Source of the DNA: Actinomycetales bacterium
Lineage (GTDB): Bacteria > Actinomycetota > Actinomycetes > Actinomycetales > Dermatophilaceae
NCBI GenBank assembly: GCA_016715285.1
Contig: JADKAO010000002.1
Span: 186,001 to 250,000 of the forward strand
DNA: 64,000 nucleotides
Direction: 5' to 3'
The notes under the pieces were generated by a model. The model saw only the letters and a program-made list of their open reading frames with translations, made no database searches and was not told the DNA's origin. Within the stretch, counting starts at the first letter, position 1, and each line of letters opens with the position of its first letter. Below, piece by piece: positions 36,183 to 46,100 of the stretch. A program made the position numbers and the translations under genes.

Positions 36183-36866
36183 ATGCCGTTGCGCCGCTCC
36201 CAGCCTGCTTCTGACTCGCGCCCGCCCGGGTCGCCAGGCGTCTTGAAGGGTGACAAGGTCAACAAACAACTCAACGGTGCCTGGTTGCTGCGGCCGACGG
36301 ACATCGAGGTCTCCCCCGGCGAGTGCGTGGTGTTGCGCGGCCCCAACGGGTCCGGCAAGACCACTCTCCTGCGCATCCTCGCCGGAATGATGGCGCCGTC
36401 TGAGGGCACCGTCACTCTCGACGGACGGCCCGTGGACGAACGAGAGCGGGCCACCCGCGATGCCATCGCGGCGCTGGTAGGCGCGCCCACGGCATACCGA
36501 GATCTCACGCTCGGCGATCACCTTGTCCTCATCGACGCCACCTGGGGCCGCGACCCCGCCACGTGCGCTGACCGTGTCCTCGCCCAGCTCGAGTCGCTGG
36601 AAATCGCCCATCTCGCAACGCGATTCCCGCACGAGTTGTCGTCTGGGCAGCAACAGCTGTTCCATCTCGCCCTCGTGCTCATCCGGCCCGCGCACGTGCT
36701 CCTCCTCGATGAGCCTGAGCAGCGCCTCGACACCCACAAGCGCGCTCTTCTCACCGAATTACTTACTGCGAGAGCCGAATCCGGGACCTCACTCGTCGTC
36801 GCCTGCCACGACCCCGACATGACCGAGGCACTGGGCGACTACGTGCTGGACTTTGAGTCATGGTGA
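36183..36866 (+). CDS. ABC transporter ATP-binding protein
   Basis: 227 aa. Walker A is GPNGSGKTTLLR, the signature is LSSGQQQLFHLAL (LSSGQ for LSGGQ) and Walker B is VLLLDEPEQRLD. The ATG at 36183 (MPLRRSQPASD) is the nearest start that keeps a normal N-terminus; it lies inside a copy of the octamer GTATGCCG. The stop overlaps the start of the DUF6297 membrane gene, so the two form one exporter. Export of a small molecule or lipid is plausible; the substrate is unknown. Confidence 0.92.
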   Translation: MPLRRSQPASDSRPPGSPGVLKGDKVNKQLNGAWLLRPTDIEVSPGECVVLRGPNGSGKTTLLRILAGMMAPSEGTVTLDGRPVDERERATRDAIAALVGAPTAYRDLTLGDHLVLIDATWGRDPATCADRVLAQLESLEIAHLATRFPHELSSGQQQLFHLALVLIRPAHVLLLDEPEQRLDTHKRALLTELLTARAESGTSLVVACHDPDMTEALGDYVLDFESW

Positions 36867-38264
36867 GCACACGCGAGGACCGCGATCGGCTGCATCGCGC
36901 CCGGTCGATCGTGGTCGGCGGCCGCCCACCGAGCACCTGGCGCTCCGCGGGGTATGCCGTTTACGTCGCCGTCCTCATTGCCGTGGTCAATGCCTTCCCG
37001 CTCGCTCAGGCGATCACGCGGCTCCTCGACCTCGACGCGTTGGGGGCGTTCATGGCGACGGCCCAGGCGCGGATCGGGGTGGGCGCCGCCGCTGTCCTGG
37101 TGGCCCTCGGCGCCTGGCGAGCCGGTCGCGTGCACGGCCCCGTCATGCCGGATCTCTCCTATGTCGATCTCATCGTCGACTCCCCCATCGACCGCGCCAC
37201 GACGACCCGTCCCTGGTGGCGGTTGTCGCTGCTCGGCTCGGTGGTTGTCGGATTACTCATGGGCGCGGTCATCAGCGGCAGCCTCGTCTTCATCGGGCAC
37301 GCGCCGCTCTGGGTTGCCTTGGCAGGCAGCCTGATTGGCGCCATCGCTGGCTGGGCGATTGCCTGGGCGTGGCTGCTCGGCCAAGCACGCGATAGCGGTG
37401 AAGCGCCGCGGGGCAGGCCTCGCCCGCTGCGGCCCTCGCGCGCCCTTGCCGTGCTCTCGGTCGTGGGCTTGAGGCGCCAAGCTGCGAGTTCAGTGGCGGT
37501 CGGCGGCGCAGCCCTCATCGGCGACGTGCGGGCGGCACGGCTCGCCGTGGCGTCTCCCACGACGCGGGGGCGTGAGCGGGTGTTGCGCTCGGCGAGTCCG
37601 CTGGCCGTCATCGCTCGGCGCGATTGGCTTGGGCTGCAACGCAATCCGTCCCGGCTTGCGAGCCGGGGCTGTCGCTGTGCTCGGCGGATCCTTCCTGCTC
37701 AGCTTGCGCGTGGGCGGTCTCGACGTGCCGATGGTTGCCACCGTCGTCGGCGCCATCGCAACTCAGACGGGACTGCGCGCGTGGTGCGAGGGCCTGCGCC
37801 TCCAAGGCGACAACGCGGGCACTCCCCCGCTGCTCGGCATACCTCCGCGTCACGAAGCGCTCGCTCACCTTCTCGTCCCCACCGCGCTGTATGCCGGGTG
37901 CGTCGCGATCGCTGGCGGGACGGCATACCTCGCGCTTGGGGTCTCCGCCGTGGCGGGGCTGTGGCCGCTGGCGCTCACGGGTGTGCTGCTGGGAGTCGCG
38001 CTCGTGGGAGCCTTCCGCGGACTGGCGCCGATGCCGATTTTCCAGCCCGACCTCGGGGTTCCGGCCCTCATTGCGTGGTCGTCGGCGCCTGGGGTAACCG
38101 CGCTGATCGCGATGGCGATCCTCACCGAGCGGGCGCGAACGGCGCTGGCTGGGGCGGCCGGGGCCGGGAGCAACACGCTGCTCCTCACGATGACGGCCAC
38201 CCTGTTGATGCTGAGCTGGGGACTCGGTCGGCAGCAGCGGCAGACTGACGCCCATCGCGGCTGA
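36860..38264 (+). CDS. DUF6297 family ABC-exporter membrane protein (frameshifted)
   Basis: ATG at 36860 overlaps the ATPase stop. About 467 codons with roughly ten membrane segments. The reading frame is lost near 37660 ('RDWLGLQRNPSRLA...') and continues in another frame as 'AGAVAVLGGSFLLSLRVGGL', on through the remaining membrane segments to the stop at 38264. Without repair the first frame ends in an Arg-rich nonsense tail. The pairing with a small ATPase is the normal context of DUF6297 proteins. Neither half alone would be expected to work. Confidence 0.8.
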
Positions 38265-38538
38265 ACTCAGGGCCCTCCGGAGACTCACGAACCGCGACAT
38301 GCGGTCGTCGTGTCCTCAAAAGATGGGACAGACAAACCGCATTCAATCACTTAAGTTTGCCCTGGCCCTGGGGGGCTGCACCAATGGGCGAACGAGACCC
38401 AGCGGTGCGGACGCACCGCCTGAAGCGGCCGGGTGTGGGTCATGACGATCCGCACCCGGCATACGCCACATCAGCGCCGCCGCGCACCTTGGGGGTCACG
38501 TTGACAACCAGGACCGCCTCGCATGTCGGACACGAGGA

Positions 38539-38622
38539 CACCCCGCGTACCTGGAAGAGCCCACCTGCCCTTGCTGCATTCCTGCCCTGGGGGAGTTCAG
38601 TGGGGTACCACCACGCGGGGTG
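38539..38622 (-). ncRNA. ffs: Signal recognition particle RNA (4.5S type)
   Basis: Read on the minus strand the region folds into one long hairpin. The ends (CACCCCGCGT / ACGCGGGGTG) pair perfectly over 10 bp. The apical part contains the SRP domain IV features: CCCAGGGC, a GGAA tetraloop, then TGCAGCAAGGG with the asymmetric-loop AGCA, where Ffh binds. It is next to tRNA-Ser and close to dnaX, a classic neighbourhood for this gene. The exact 5' and 3' ends may extend some nt beyond the paired ends. Confidence 0.85.
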
Positions 38623-38730
38623 CCGCGCCCATCATAGGTCACCCGACGGACACGGGCTTGGCGTCGTCGCTGGCGGCCTCCAGATGGGCGGATTTCGACC
38701 CAGGCGGGGCGCTCCGGTAGCCTCCCCCAC

Positions 38731-38820
38731 GGAGGATTCGCATAGTGGCCTAGTGCGCACGATTGGAAATCGTGTTGGGGATGAAACCCCTCGCGGGTTC
38801 AAATCCCGCATCCTCCGCCA
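38731..38820 (+). tRNA. tRNA-Ser (anticodon GGA)
   Basis: 90 nt including the encoded CCA. The acceptor stem is GGAGGAT/ATCCTCC with discriminator G. The anticodon loop (TTGGAAA) sits on a 5-bp stem (CGATT/AATCG) and gives GGA. A long variable arm (TTGGGGATGAAACCCCT) marks a type II tRNA. The T arm is GCGGGTTCAAATCCCGC. It reads serine UCC and UCU codons. Confidence 0.97.
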
Positions 38821-38928
38821 ATTGACGGCCCGCAGACTGAGCCTCCCCGGGAGGATCCGGTGGCGGGCCGCCCTCGTCCCCAAAGGAGGCGACTATATGT
38901 CGCGCGTTGGTGGACCTAAGGTCAGCAC

Positions 38929-39618
38929 GTGATTCGCCGCGTCCCCGCATTCTCGTGGTATGCCGTGTCCGCCGGGTTGGCGTGGCTCGGCCTCGCGCTG
39001 TCGCTGACGCTCAATCTCACCGGCTTCTACGCAAGCGACATCGTGACCGACCCACACAGTTACGGCTACGCGGGAGGTGCCGCGACCCCCGTGCCCAGCC
39101 GGTTAGCGGACTGGATCTCCTACTTCACGATTTGGTCGAATATCACCGTCGCCGCCGTCGCGACCCTGCTCGCCCGGAGGGCGCGGAAGGGCATGGTCGG
39201 GACACCGACGCTTGCGGTCTTTCGGTTGAGTTCATTGGTCATGATCACCATCACCGGCCTCGTGTATGCCGTGGTGCTCGCTCCGACGTCGGTGCAGCGC
39301 GGGATCGACAACCTCTCCAACTCACTGCTGCACCAGATCACGCCCGTGCTCGCGGTCGTGGCGTGGCTGGTCGTGGGTCCGCGGAGAGAGTTCTCCTGGC
39401 GGACCGTGGGGCTGTCCACTCTGCTGCCCCTGGCGTGGATCGGATGGATGCTCACGCGCGGTGCGGTCACGGGCACCTATCCCTATGGGTTCATCAACGT
39501 TGCGCAACTCGGCCTCGCGACCGCCGCCAGCAATCTCGCTGCCATCCTTGCGCTCGGCGTGGCGCTAGCTGCCGCTTTCCTCGGCATCGACCGGCTCCTC
39601 GCCCGCCGCTCCCGCTGA
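38929..39618 (+). CDS. Pr6Pr family membrane protein
   Basis: 229 aa with seven hydrophobic segments and very short tails. It matches the Pr6Pr/FAR-17a/AIG1-like pattern: 'YFTIWSNITVAAVATLLARR', 'ITGLVYAVVLAPT', 'NSLLHQITPVLAVVAWLVVG' and 'GTYPYGFINVAQLG'. Bacterial members are uncharacterised; eukaryotic relatives include lipid hydrolases with Thr and His residues in the membrane. The GTG at 38929 follows the tRNA-Ser gene by 108 nt. It ends 26 nt before the 63-bp repeat array. Confidence 0.85.
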   Translation: MIRRVPAFSWYAVSAGLAWLGLALSLTLNLTGFYASDIVTDPHSYGYAGGAATPVPSRLADWISYFTIWSNITVAAVATLLARRARKGMVGTPTLAVFRLSSLVMITITGLVYAVVLAPTSVQRGIDNLSNSLLHQITPVLAVVAWLVVGPRREFSWRTVGLSTLLPLAWIGWMLTRGAVTGTYPYGFINVAQLGLATAASNLAAILALGVALAAAFLGIDRLLARRSR

Positions 39619-39644
39619 GCCCCTCGCCTTCCCTCCTCCATCCG

Positions 39645-39880
39645 GATTCGATACCCGACACCGACTCAGGGGTGACCCTGCGGTATCGACCCGGCATACC
39701 CCTCGCGGATTCGATACCCAACACCCAGTCAGGGGTGGGCTTGCGGTATCGACCCGGCATACCCCTCGCGGATTCGATACCCGACACCGAGTCAGAGGTG
39801 GGCTTGCGGTATCGACCCGGCATACCCCTCGCGGATTCGATACCCGACACCGACTCAGGGGTGACCCTGCGGTATCGACC
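39645..39880. repeat. Tandem array of 63-bp palindromic units (3.75 copies)
   Basis: Units start at 39645, 39708, 39771 and 39834 with an exact 63-bp period and few substitutions. Each carries CGATACC and GGTATCG as an inverted pair around a variable GC-rich middle, and the first three also carry one CGGCATAC octamer. The array fills the space between two convergent genes. It has no spacers, so it is not CRISPR. A related single palindrome occurs at 58450-58505, again between convergent genes, which suggests a REP-like family with a possible terminator role. Confidence 0.9.
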
Positions 39881-39899
39881 GAGCGAGTGGGTCAGCAGG

Positions 39900-41576
39900 T
39901 TAGCGACGCCGTGACGTTCCGAAAATCGAGCGAGTGATCTCGCGCCCGATCACCGTCCCGGCTGAGCGCAGCATGGACTTGAACACCGAAGACTGCACGA
40001 CCTGCTCGACGACCGTCGGCGGCTCCTTGGGAGCCCGACCCTGACGAGGCGCAGCGCTAGACCCAGCCGACCGCTGCGCCGCCGCGTCAGCCTTGGCCTG
40101 GGCCGCTGCCGCCGCTGCATCAGCCTCGGCCTGCGCGGCAGCAGCTGCCGCTGCATCAGCGGATTGCTTTGCCGCAGTGAGCTTTTCGTAAGCTGACTCG
40201 CGATCGGTGGACACGGCATACTTGCTCGCGACCGTTGAGGACGCGATGATCGCATCCATCACCGGGGCCTCCGAAGGCGCCATGAGCGACTGCGGCGCCC
40301 GCATCCGGGTCCACGCCACGGGGGTCGGCGCGCCCTTCTCCGACAACACCGTGATGATCGCCTCGCCGGTGCCGAGCTGGGTCAACAACTCCTGCAAGTC
40401 ATAGTCGCTCTTGGGATAGGTCGACACGGCCGCCTTGAGCGCCTTGGCGTCGTCGGGCGTGAACGCGCGCAACGCGTGCTGCACCCGGTTGCCCAACTGT
40501 GCGAGCACGTCGGCCGGCACATCCTTGGGCGACTGCGTGACAAAGAAAATCCCGACGCCCTTGGACCGGATCAGCCGCACCGTCTGCGTGATCGCCTGGA
40601 TGAACTCCTTCGACGCCCCCGTAAACAACAGGTGCGCCTCGTCGAAGAAGAACACGAGTTTGGGCTTGTCGAGGTCGCCCACCTCAGGCAAGTCATGGAA
40701 CAAGTCAGCCAGCAGCCACATCAAGAACGTCGAGAACAACTGCGGCCGGTTCTGCACCGCGGGCAGTTCGAGCATCGACACCAGCCCGCGCCCATCGGGG
40801 GCCATCCGCAGCAGATCCGACGTCTCGAACTCCGGCAGCCCAAAGAAGACATCCGCGCCCTGGTCAGCAAAGGTGATGAGCTCGCGCAAGATCACGCCCG
40901 CCGTCGCCGACGACAGCCCGCCCAGGTCCTTGAGATCGGCCTTGCCCTCATCCGACGTCAGGTGCTGGACGACCGCCCGCAAGTCCTTGAGGTCATCGAG
41001 CCACAGCCCCTTGGCGTCGGCATAGTGGAACACGAGCCCGAGGCTCGACTCCTGAGTTTCGTTGAGCCCCAGCACCTTTGCGAGCAGCGTCGGCCCAAAC
41101 GACGAGATCGAGGCCCGGATCGGGATGCCCTTGCCCTGGCCGCCCAGCGCATAGAACTCCGTCGGGTATGCCGTCCCGACCCACTCCTCGCCGATGTCAC
41201 TCGTGCGCGCGGTAATGCGGTCGTTGCTCACCCCAGCGGTCGCCATGCCAGACAAGTCGCCCTTGACATCGGCGAGGAAGACCGGCACGCCGCCCTGCGA
41301 CAGTTGCTCGGCCATGAGCTGGAGCGTCTTGGTCTTGCCCGTCCCGGTCGCCCCGGCCACCAACCCATGGCGGTTCATCACCGCGAGGGGGATCTTGACC
41401 TTCGCCGAGGGGTATGCCGTCCCCTCCTTGACCGCAGCGCCGAACTCCAGCGCCCCGCCCGAGAACGCGTAGCCGGCCTGGATCGCCGCGATCTGCGCGG
41501 GCAGATCCTGCGGGGCCGAGCCTTGGGGGGGCGATGCCGATGCCGCGCCACTCACAGAGTCACTCACGGAGGGCAC
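39900..41576 (-). CDS. HerA-like helicase domain protein (DUF853)
   Basis: 558 aa. A HerA/FtsK-fold ATPase with Walker A GATGTGKTKTLQ near residue 77 and Walker B KLVFFFDEAHLLF near residue 308, followed by a sensor 'FFVTQSPKDVPADVLAQLGN'. The C-terminal 90 residues are an Ala/Gln/Asp-rich helix (AAAAAQAEADAAAAAAQAKA), probably a coiled coil, then a basic tail. DUF853 proteins are common single-copy genes in actinobacteria, thought to act on DNA but not well studied. GTG start. Confidence 0.9.
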   Translation of the reverse strand: MPSVSDSVSGAASASPPQGSAPQDLPAQIAAIQAGYAFSGGALEFGAAVKEGTAYPSAKVKIPLAVMNRHGLVAGATGTGKTKTLQLMAEQLSQGGVPVFLADVKGDLSGMATAGVSNDRITARTSDIGEEWVGTAYPTEFYALGGQGKGIPIRASISSFGPTLLAKVLGLNETQESSLGLVFHYADAKGLWLDDLKDLRAVVQHLTSDEGKADLKDLGGLSSATAGVILRELITFADQGADVFFGLPEFETSDLLRMAPDGRGLVSMLELPAVQNRPQLFSTFLMWLLADLFHDLPEVGDLDKPKLVFFFDEAHLLFTGASKEFIQAITQTVRLIRSKGVGIFFVTQSPKDVPADVLAQLGNRVQHALRAFTPDDAKALKAAVSTYPKSDYDLQELLTQLGTGEAIITVLSEKGAPTPVAWTRMRAPQSLMAPSEAPVMDAIIASSTVASKYAVSTDRESAYEKLTAAKQSADAAAAAAAQAEADAAAAAAQAKADAAAQRSAGSSAAPRQGRAPKEPPTVVEQVVQSSVFKSMLRSAGTVIGREITRSIFGTSRRR

Positions 41577-41628
41577 TCTAGTTGGCGCGGCTCATGGCAG
41601 GGGAGAGCCCACGCCTTAGACTGCTCCT

Positions 41629-41925
41629 GTGATCTTCAAGGGCATCGGCGAGCACCGTCCGTACCCCGACCACGGTTTGGTGACCACCCGTGATTGGGCC
41701 GCCGTCCCGCCACGCCAGGTGCGCCTGGCTGAGCTCATCACCACCAAGCGCACCCTCGACCTGGCCCACTTGCTCGCCGAGGACTCCACCTTCTACGGCG
41801 ACCTCTTCGCTCATGTCGTGCAGTGGAAAGGCAACCTCTACCTCGAGCAAGGACTGCACCGGGCGCTCCGTGCCGCCCTCCAGCAGCGCGCCACGCTGCA
41901 TGCGCGCGTCCTCGTGCTTGACTAA
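41629..41925 (+). CDS. Conserved actinobacterial small protein (often labelled VapB-family antitoxin)
   Basis: 98 aa beginning with GTG. The sequence 'MIFKGIGEHRPYPDHGL', 'WAAVPPRQVRLAELITTKRT', 'DSTFYGDLFAHVVQWKG' and 'YLEQGLHRALRAALQQR' belongs to a highly conserved actinobacterial family. Databases often call it a VapB-like antitoxin, but there is no toxin gene beside it here; the next gene encodes a LytR_C protein, as is common in the phylum. The antitoxin label is therefore doubtful. It is divergent from the HerA-like gene with a 52-nt promoter gap. Confidence 0.85.
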   Translation: MIFKGIGEHRPYPDHGLVTTRDWAAVPPRQVRLAELITTKRTLDLAHLLAEDSTFYGDLFAHVVQWKGNLYLEQGLHRALRAALQQRATLHARVLVLD

Positions 41926-41973
41926 GCCCGTTAGCGCCCGTGACGTCAGCACGCTTGCGAGAGAGGGGGACCG

Positions 41974-42471
41974 ATGAGTCTCACCGTTGAGTCGGAGTCC
42001 GTTGCGCGCTCACGTCGCAATCGACGGGCCGTCATCACGATCGGCGTCGTCATCGCCCTGTTGGCGGCAGCGCTCTATATCGCTGCGTCCTACTGGAACT
42101 CCCCACCGGCCAAGAGCCCCACGGCCGCCCCGAGTTGCTCATCGGGTGGCATCTCACCGCGACAAGTCACGGTCAACGTCTACAACGCGACCAAGCGCAA
42201 TGGCTTGGGGAGTGCGACCGCCAAGCTCGTGGCGGCCCGCGGCTTTGTCACCGGCACCGTCGCAAATGACCCATTGAAGAAGTCCATTGCCGCCCCTGCT
42301 GAGGTGCGCTTCGGCCCTGCGGGCGAGGCTTCCGCCGCACTTGTGGTCGCCCTCGTGCCGGGCGCCGTGCCCATCAAAGACACGCGGGCAGACGCCTCCG
42401 TCGACTTGGTCCTTGGCGACGGGTTCAAGGATCTCGCCCCCGCTCCCACCACGACCGCTGCGGGCTGCTAA
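41974..42471 (+). CDS. LytR_C domain membrane protein
   Basis: 165 aa. A short cytoplasmic N-terminus, one transmembrane segment (residues 20-42, AVITIGVVIALLAAALYIAA), and an extracytoplasmic LytR_C domain (TVNVYNATKRNGLGSATAKL). The domain is the C-terminal module of LCP cell-wall ligases and also occurs alone, as here. It follows the 98-aa conserved gene by 48 nt. It ends by 4 nt overlap with the convergent tetR gene. Confidence 0.88.
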   Translation: MSLTVESESVARSRRNRRAVITIGVVIALLAAALYIAASYWNSPPAKSPTAAPSCSSGGISPRQVTVNVYNATKRNGLGSATAKLVAARGFVTGTVANDPLKKSIAAPAEVRFGPAGEASAALVVALVPGAVPIKDTRADASVDLVLGDGFKDLAPAPTTTAAGC

Positions 42472-43103
42472 TCCCCATGCCGGGTGGTCATCCCGGCCAG
42501 GAGCGCGGGCAACATGCGGCGAGCGAGGTTGTCGCCTGCGTTGGGGTCTGCCCCGGCAATGAGTGCGTCGCGCGCACTGACATCGAAGAGCGCTTCGATG
42601 GTCACGAGAGCATCATCAGCGCTGACCGTGAGCCGGAGCCCAGCCGAGGCGAGCGCCCGTTCCAGAAAGGGTTGGAAGCGGGCGCGGAAGGCTCGCCGCG
42701 CCGCGAGGTAGGGAGCTGCCAGCTCCGGGTTGCGGACCGCGAGCAGGGATAGCTCAGCGCGCAGCCCGTAGTTGCCGGAGCCGAACGGCTGCAGGTCAAA
42801 CAGGCGACCAGTCACGACCGAGACCAGGCTCGAGTCGCGTGTCGCCGTATCGACGGCCGCGGAAAGGCGCTCCAGGACTTGGGCCTCTTCTCGGTCGAGC
42901 AGAGCGAGCAGAAGCTCCTCCTTGGTCGCGAAGTTCGAGTAGAACGCGCCTCGAGTGAACCCCGCTCGTTCACAGACCTCCTCCACGGTGGCCGCCGCGA
43001 AGCCCCGCTCACCGAAAACCTCACTCGCCGCGTCGAGGAGCCGCTCACGGGTCGCCGGTCGGCTGCGCTTCATGCGTCCACCATCACGGGCCGTGCCATC
43101 CAT
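42468..43103 (-). CDS. TetR-family repressor of the MMPL/YhgE operon
   Basis: 211 aa. The N-terminal helix-turn-helix is typical (RERLLDAASEVFGERGFAAA, VEEVCERAGFTRGAFYSNF). The C-terminal helical domain would bind a small hydrophobic ligand. The ATG at 43103 is preferred over 43073 because AGAGGAG lies seven nt upstream. The gene is divergent from the MMPL-ATPase gene, and a 33-bp palindrome lies between them. It probably represses the exporter until a toxic or lipid ligand is present. Confidence 0.92.
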   Translation of the reverse strand: MDGTARDGGRMKRSRPATRERLLDAASEVFGERGFAAATVEEVCERAGFTRGAFYSNFATKEELLLALLDREEAQVLERLSAAVDTATRDSSLVSVVTGRLFDLQPFGSGNYGLRAELSLLAVRNPELAAPYLAARRAFRARFQPFLERALASAGLRLTVSADDALVTIEALFDVSARDALIAGADPNAGDNLARRMLPALLAGMTTRHGD

Positions 43104-43125
43104 CAGTGACCTCCTCTGCCTTCTC

Positions 43126-43158
43126 GATACGCTACCGTATTCAATACAGCAACGTATC
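43126..43158. promoter_or_regulatory. TetR operator palindrome
   Basis: A 33-bp dyad centred on one C: GATACG, five nt, GTATT, C, AATAC, five nt, CGTATC. Both the outer 6-bp and inner 5-bp arms pair perfectly. It lies 23 nt from the tetR start and 42 nt from the transporter start, so a bound dimer pair would shut off both promoters. It is AT-rich compared with its surroundings. Confidence 0.75.
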
Positions 43159-43199
43159 TAACGCCGAAATGCACAGCACAACCAGCCGTCTGGAGCCCC

Positions 43200-46100
43200 A
43201 TGTCCTCCGCCCTCTATGCCCTCGGTCTGTGGGCCGTCCGCCGCCGTCGCCTGGTCGTGATCATCTGGCTTGCCCTCTTGGTCGTGCTCGGTGGCGCCGC
43301 CAAGGTCATGAACCGCGGTTTCGTCGACGTCTTCACGATCCCAGGAACACAGTCCCAACAGGCCGCTGACTCGCTGTCGTCGCGGTTCCCGCAGTTTGCG
43401 GGGGCGAACGGCCAGGTCGTTGTCGCGGTTCCCCCCGGCACCACGGTCAGTGACACGACGGTAAAGGCCAAGATTGAGGCCCTGACGAGCAGGTATGCCG
43501 CGCTCCCGCACGTCCGCGCGGTGGCCAGTCCATTCAACGAGTATGTCAAGGGAGGCATATCTGCGGACGGCAGCGCCGCCATCATCACCGTGCAGATGGA
43601 CGTCGACTCCGCGAACGTCACCCCGGAGATGCGCGCGCCGCTCATCGCCGAAGCCGAGCGCTCCACAGCTCATGGGCTCACGGCATACATCGGCGGTTCG
43701 GTCTTCATGCCCTCTCCCCCTGAGGTGTCCATTACCGAGGGGCTGGGTGTTGTCGTGGCGCTGCTGGTCCTCTTCCTCACCTTCGGGTCGGCGCTCGCCG
43801 CGGGCATTCCCCTCCTGACCTCCCTCATCGGTGTGGCTGCGTCGATAACTCTCATTGCCGCCGCGACGCGCTTCACGGAAGTGACGTCGACGGCGCCGTT
43901 CCTGGGGCTCATGATCGGTCTCGCGGTCGGCATCGACTACGCGCTTTTCGTCCTCTCACGGCATCGTGACCTCATCGCTGAAGGCCGCTCCCCCGACCAA
44001 GCCGCGGCAGAAGCCACCGGCACGGCGGGGTCGGCGGTGGTCTTCGCGGGCGCCACGGTCGGCATCGCGCTCGTCGCGCTGGGGGTCGCTAAGATCCCGT
44101 TCCTCTCGGTCATGGGCATCGCCGGGGCAGTGGGTGTCGTCGGTGCAGTGATCGTCTCGCTCACCTTGCTGCCGGCCATTCTCGGGTATGCCGGGGCGCG
44201 GCTGGCGCCCAAGGCGGTCGCCGACGCGCACCACACCAGACGGCATACCGGCCGCTCTGCGACCTGGGTCCGCTGGGTGACGCGGATCCCGGTGCTGACG
44301 GTGGTTCTCGTCCTCGCGGCGTTGGGCGCGATGGCGGTGCCCGCCAAAGACCTGCGGCTGGCACTGCCCGACAACGGGACCTCAGCGCCGACTTCGACAC
44401 AACGGCTAGCGTTCGACGCTATCGCGAGGTCGTTCGGGCCTGGCGCTAACGGGCCCCTCGTGATCACCCTCGACATCGTCGCCACCACCGACCCCCTCGG
44501 CGTGGTCGCCGATGTCAAACAACTCGTCGAGAAGACCCCCGGCATCGCGTCAGTCACCGTCGCCACGCCCAACCCAGGCGCCGACACCGGGGTTATCGTC
44601 GCGATTCCGACGACCGGATCTGAGGACGCGGAGACGCGCGACACTCTCGCGCGGGTCCGCGACCTGGCCCCCGACATCGAGCGCCGTCACGGCGTCTCGC
44701 TCGCCGTCACCGGACATACCGCGGCTCAGGTTGACATCTCCGAGCGCCTCGGAAATGCGTTGCTGCCGTTCGGGATTCTCGTCGTCGGCCTGTCGCTGGT
44801 GCTCCTGACGCTGGTGTTCCGGTCGATCCTCGTGCCCGTCACCGCGGCTCTCGGTTATCTGCTCTCGCTCGGCGCCGCGTTCGGCGCGGTCGCGGCGGTC
44901 TTCCAGTGGGGGTGGTTTGGCGGGCCGCTTGGAGTGCACGACACCGGACCGGTGATCGCGTTCATGCCAATCCTGCTCATGGGGGTGCTGTTCGGGCTCG
45001 CGATGGACTATCAGGTCTTCCTCGTCTCCACGATGCGGTCGCGCTTCGTCCACGAGAGCGATGCCCGCCGGTCGGTGGCGCGGGGCTTTGTCGACTCGGC
45101 GCGGGTCGTCACAGCTGCGGCGGTCATCATGGTGGCGGTCTTTGCAGCCTTTGTGCCCCAGGGGGCCGGCACCATCAAGCCGATCGCGCTTGGTCTTGCT
45201 GTGGGGGTCTTCGTGGACGCCTTCATCGTGCGGATGACTCTCATCCCCGCGCTGATGCACCTCATGGGCGATGCCGCGTGGTGGCTCCCCCGCTGGCTCG
45301 ACCGGAGACTCCCGGTGCTCGACGTCGAGGGCGAGAGCCTGCACCGACGCCTCGAAGCTCGCCTCGACGAGTCCCCGCTCGCCATCTCGGCCGCCCGTGT
45401 TGGTCTGCGCGACAACGCCGGCGCGATCTTCGCCGACGTGTCGATTTCGGCTGACCCCGGCGCGGTTGTCCTCGTCTACGGAGCTCCAGGCGCCGGCAAG
45501 ACCTCACTGCTGCTCGCCCTCGCTGGTCGCATGGCCACGACTGAGGGCACGCTCGGGGTCGCGGGACGGATCCTGCCGGACCAGGTGGCGGAAGTGCGCC
45601 GGGTCGCCTCACTGGCCGAAATCACGGGCGTCAACGACCTCGACCCTCTCCTCACCGTCGGCGACCACATCGGGGAGCGACTCGCTGCGACCTCCTGGCA
45701 TCCCTGGGTGAGCGGGTCCGCGCGCGACCGCGCCACCGCACGGCTCACCAACCTCCTCTCGTATGCCGTGTCCGCCGAGCCCGCCGCTCACTGCAGCGCG
45801 GCGATCGGCGCACAGACGAAGGTCGGCGTGCTGCACCCACTCGAGCGATGGATCGTCGGCGTTGCCCTCGCACTTATCGGCGACCCGGAAATCCTCGTCG
45901 TCGATGACGTCGACGTGCTGCGCGGCGACGTGGACCGGCGCGCCGCATGGGCGGTGCTCGGCCATCTCGCTGGGTTGGCGGTGCACGGTCAGCGCCGGTT
46001 TGGCGCCGTTGCCGGGCAAGAACGCCCGTTGACGATCGTCGCGTCCTGCCGTGACTCGGACCTCGCGCGGACGGTGCTGTCCGGCATACCCGGCATACCT

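Noticed and set aside
39645..39880. CRISPR array
   Set aside because: Repeats are directly adjacent with a 63-bp period and no unique spacers; no cas genes nearby.
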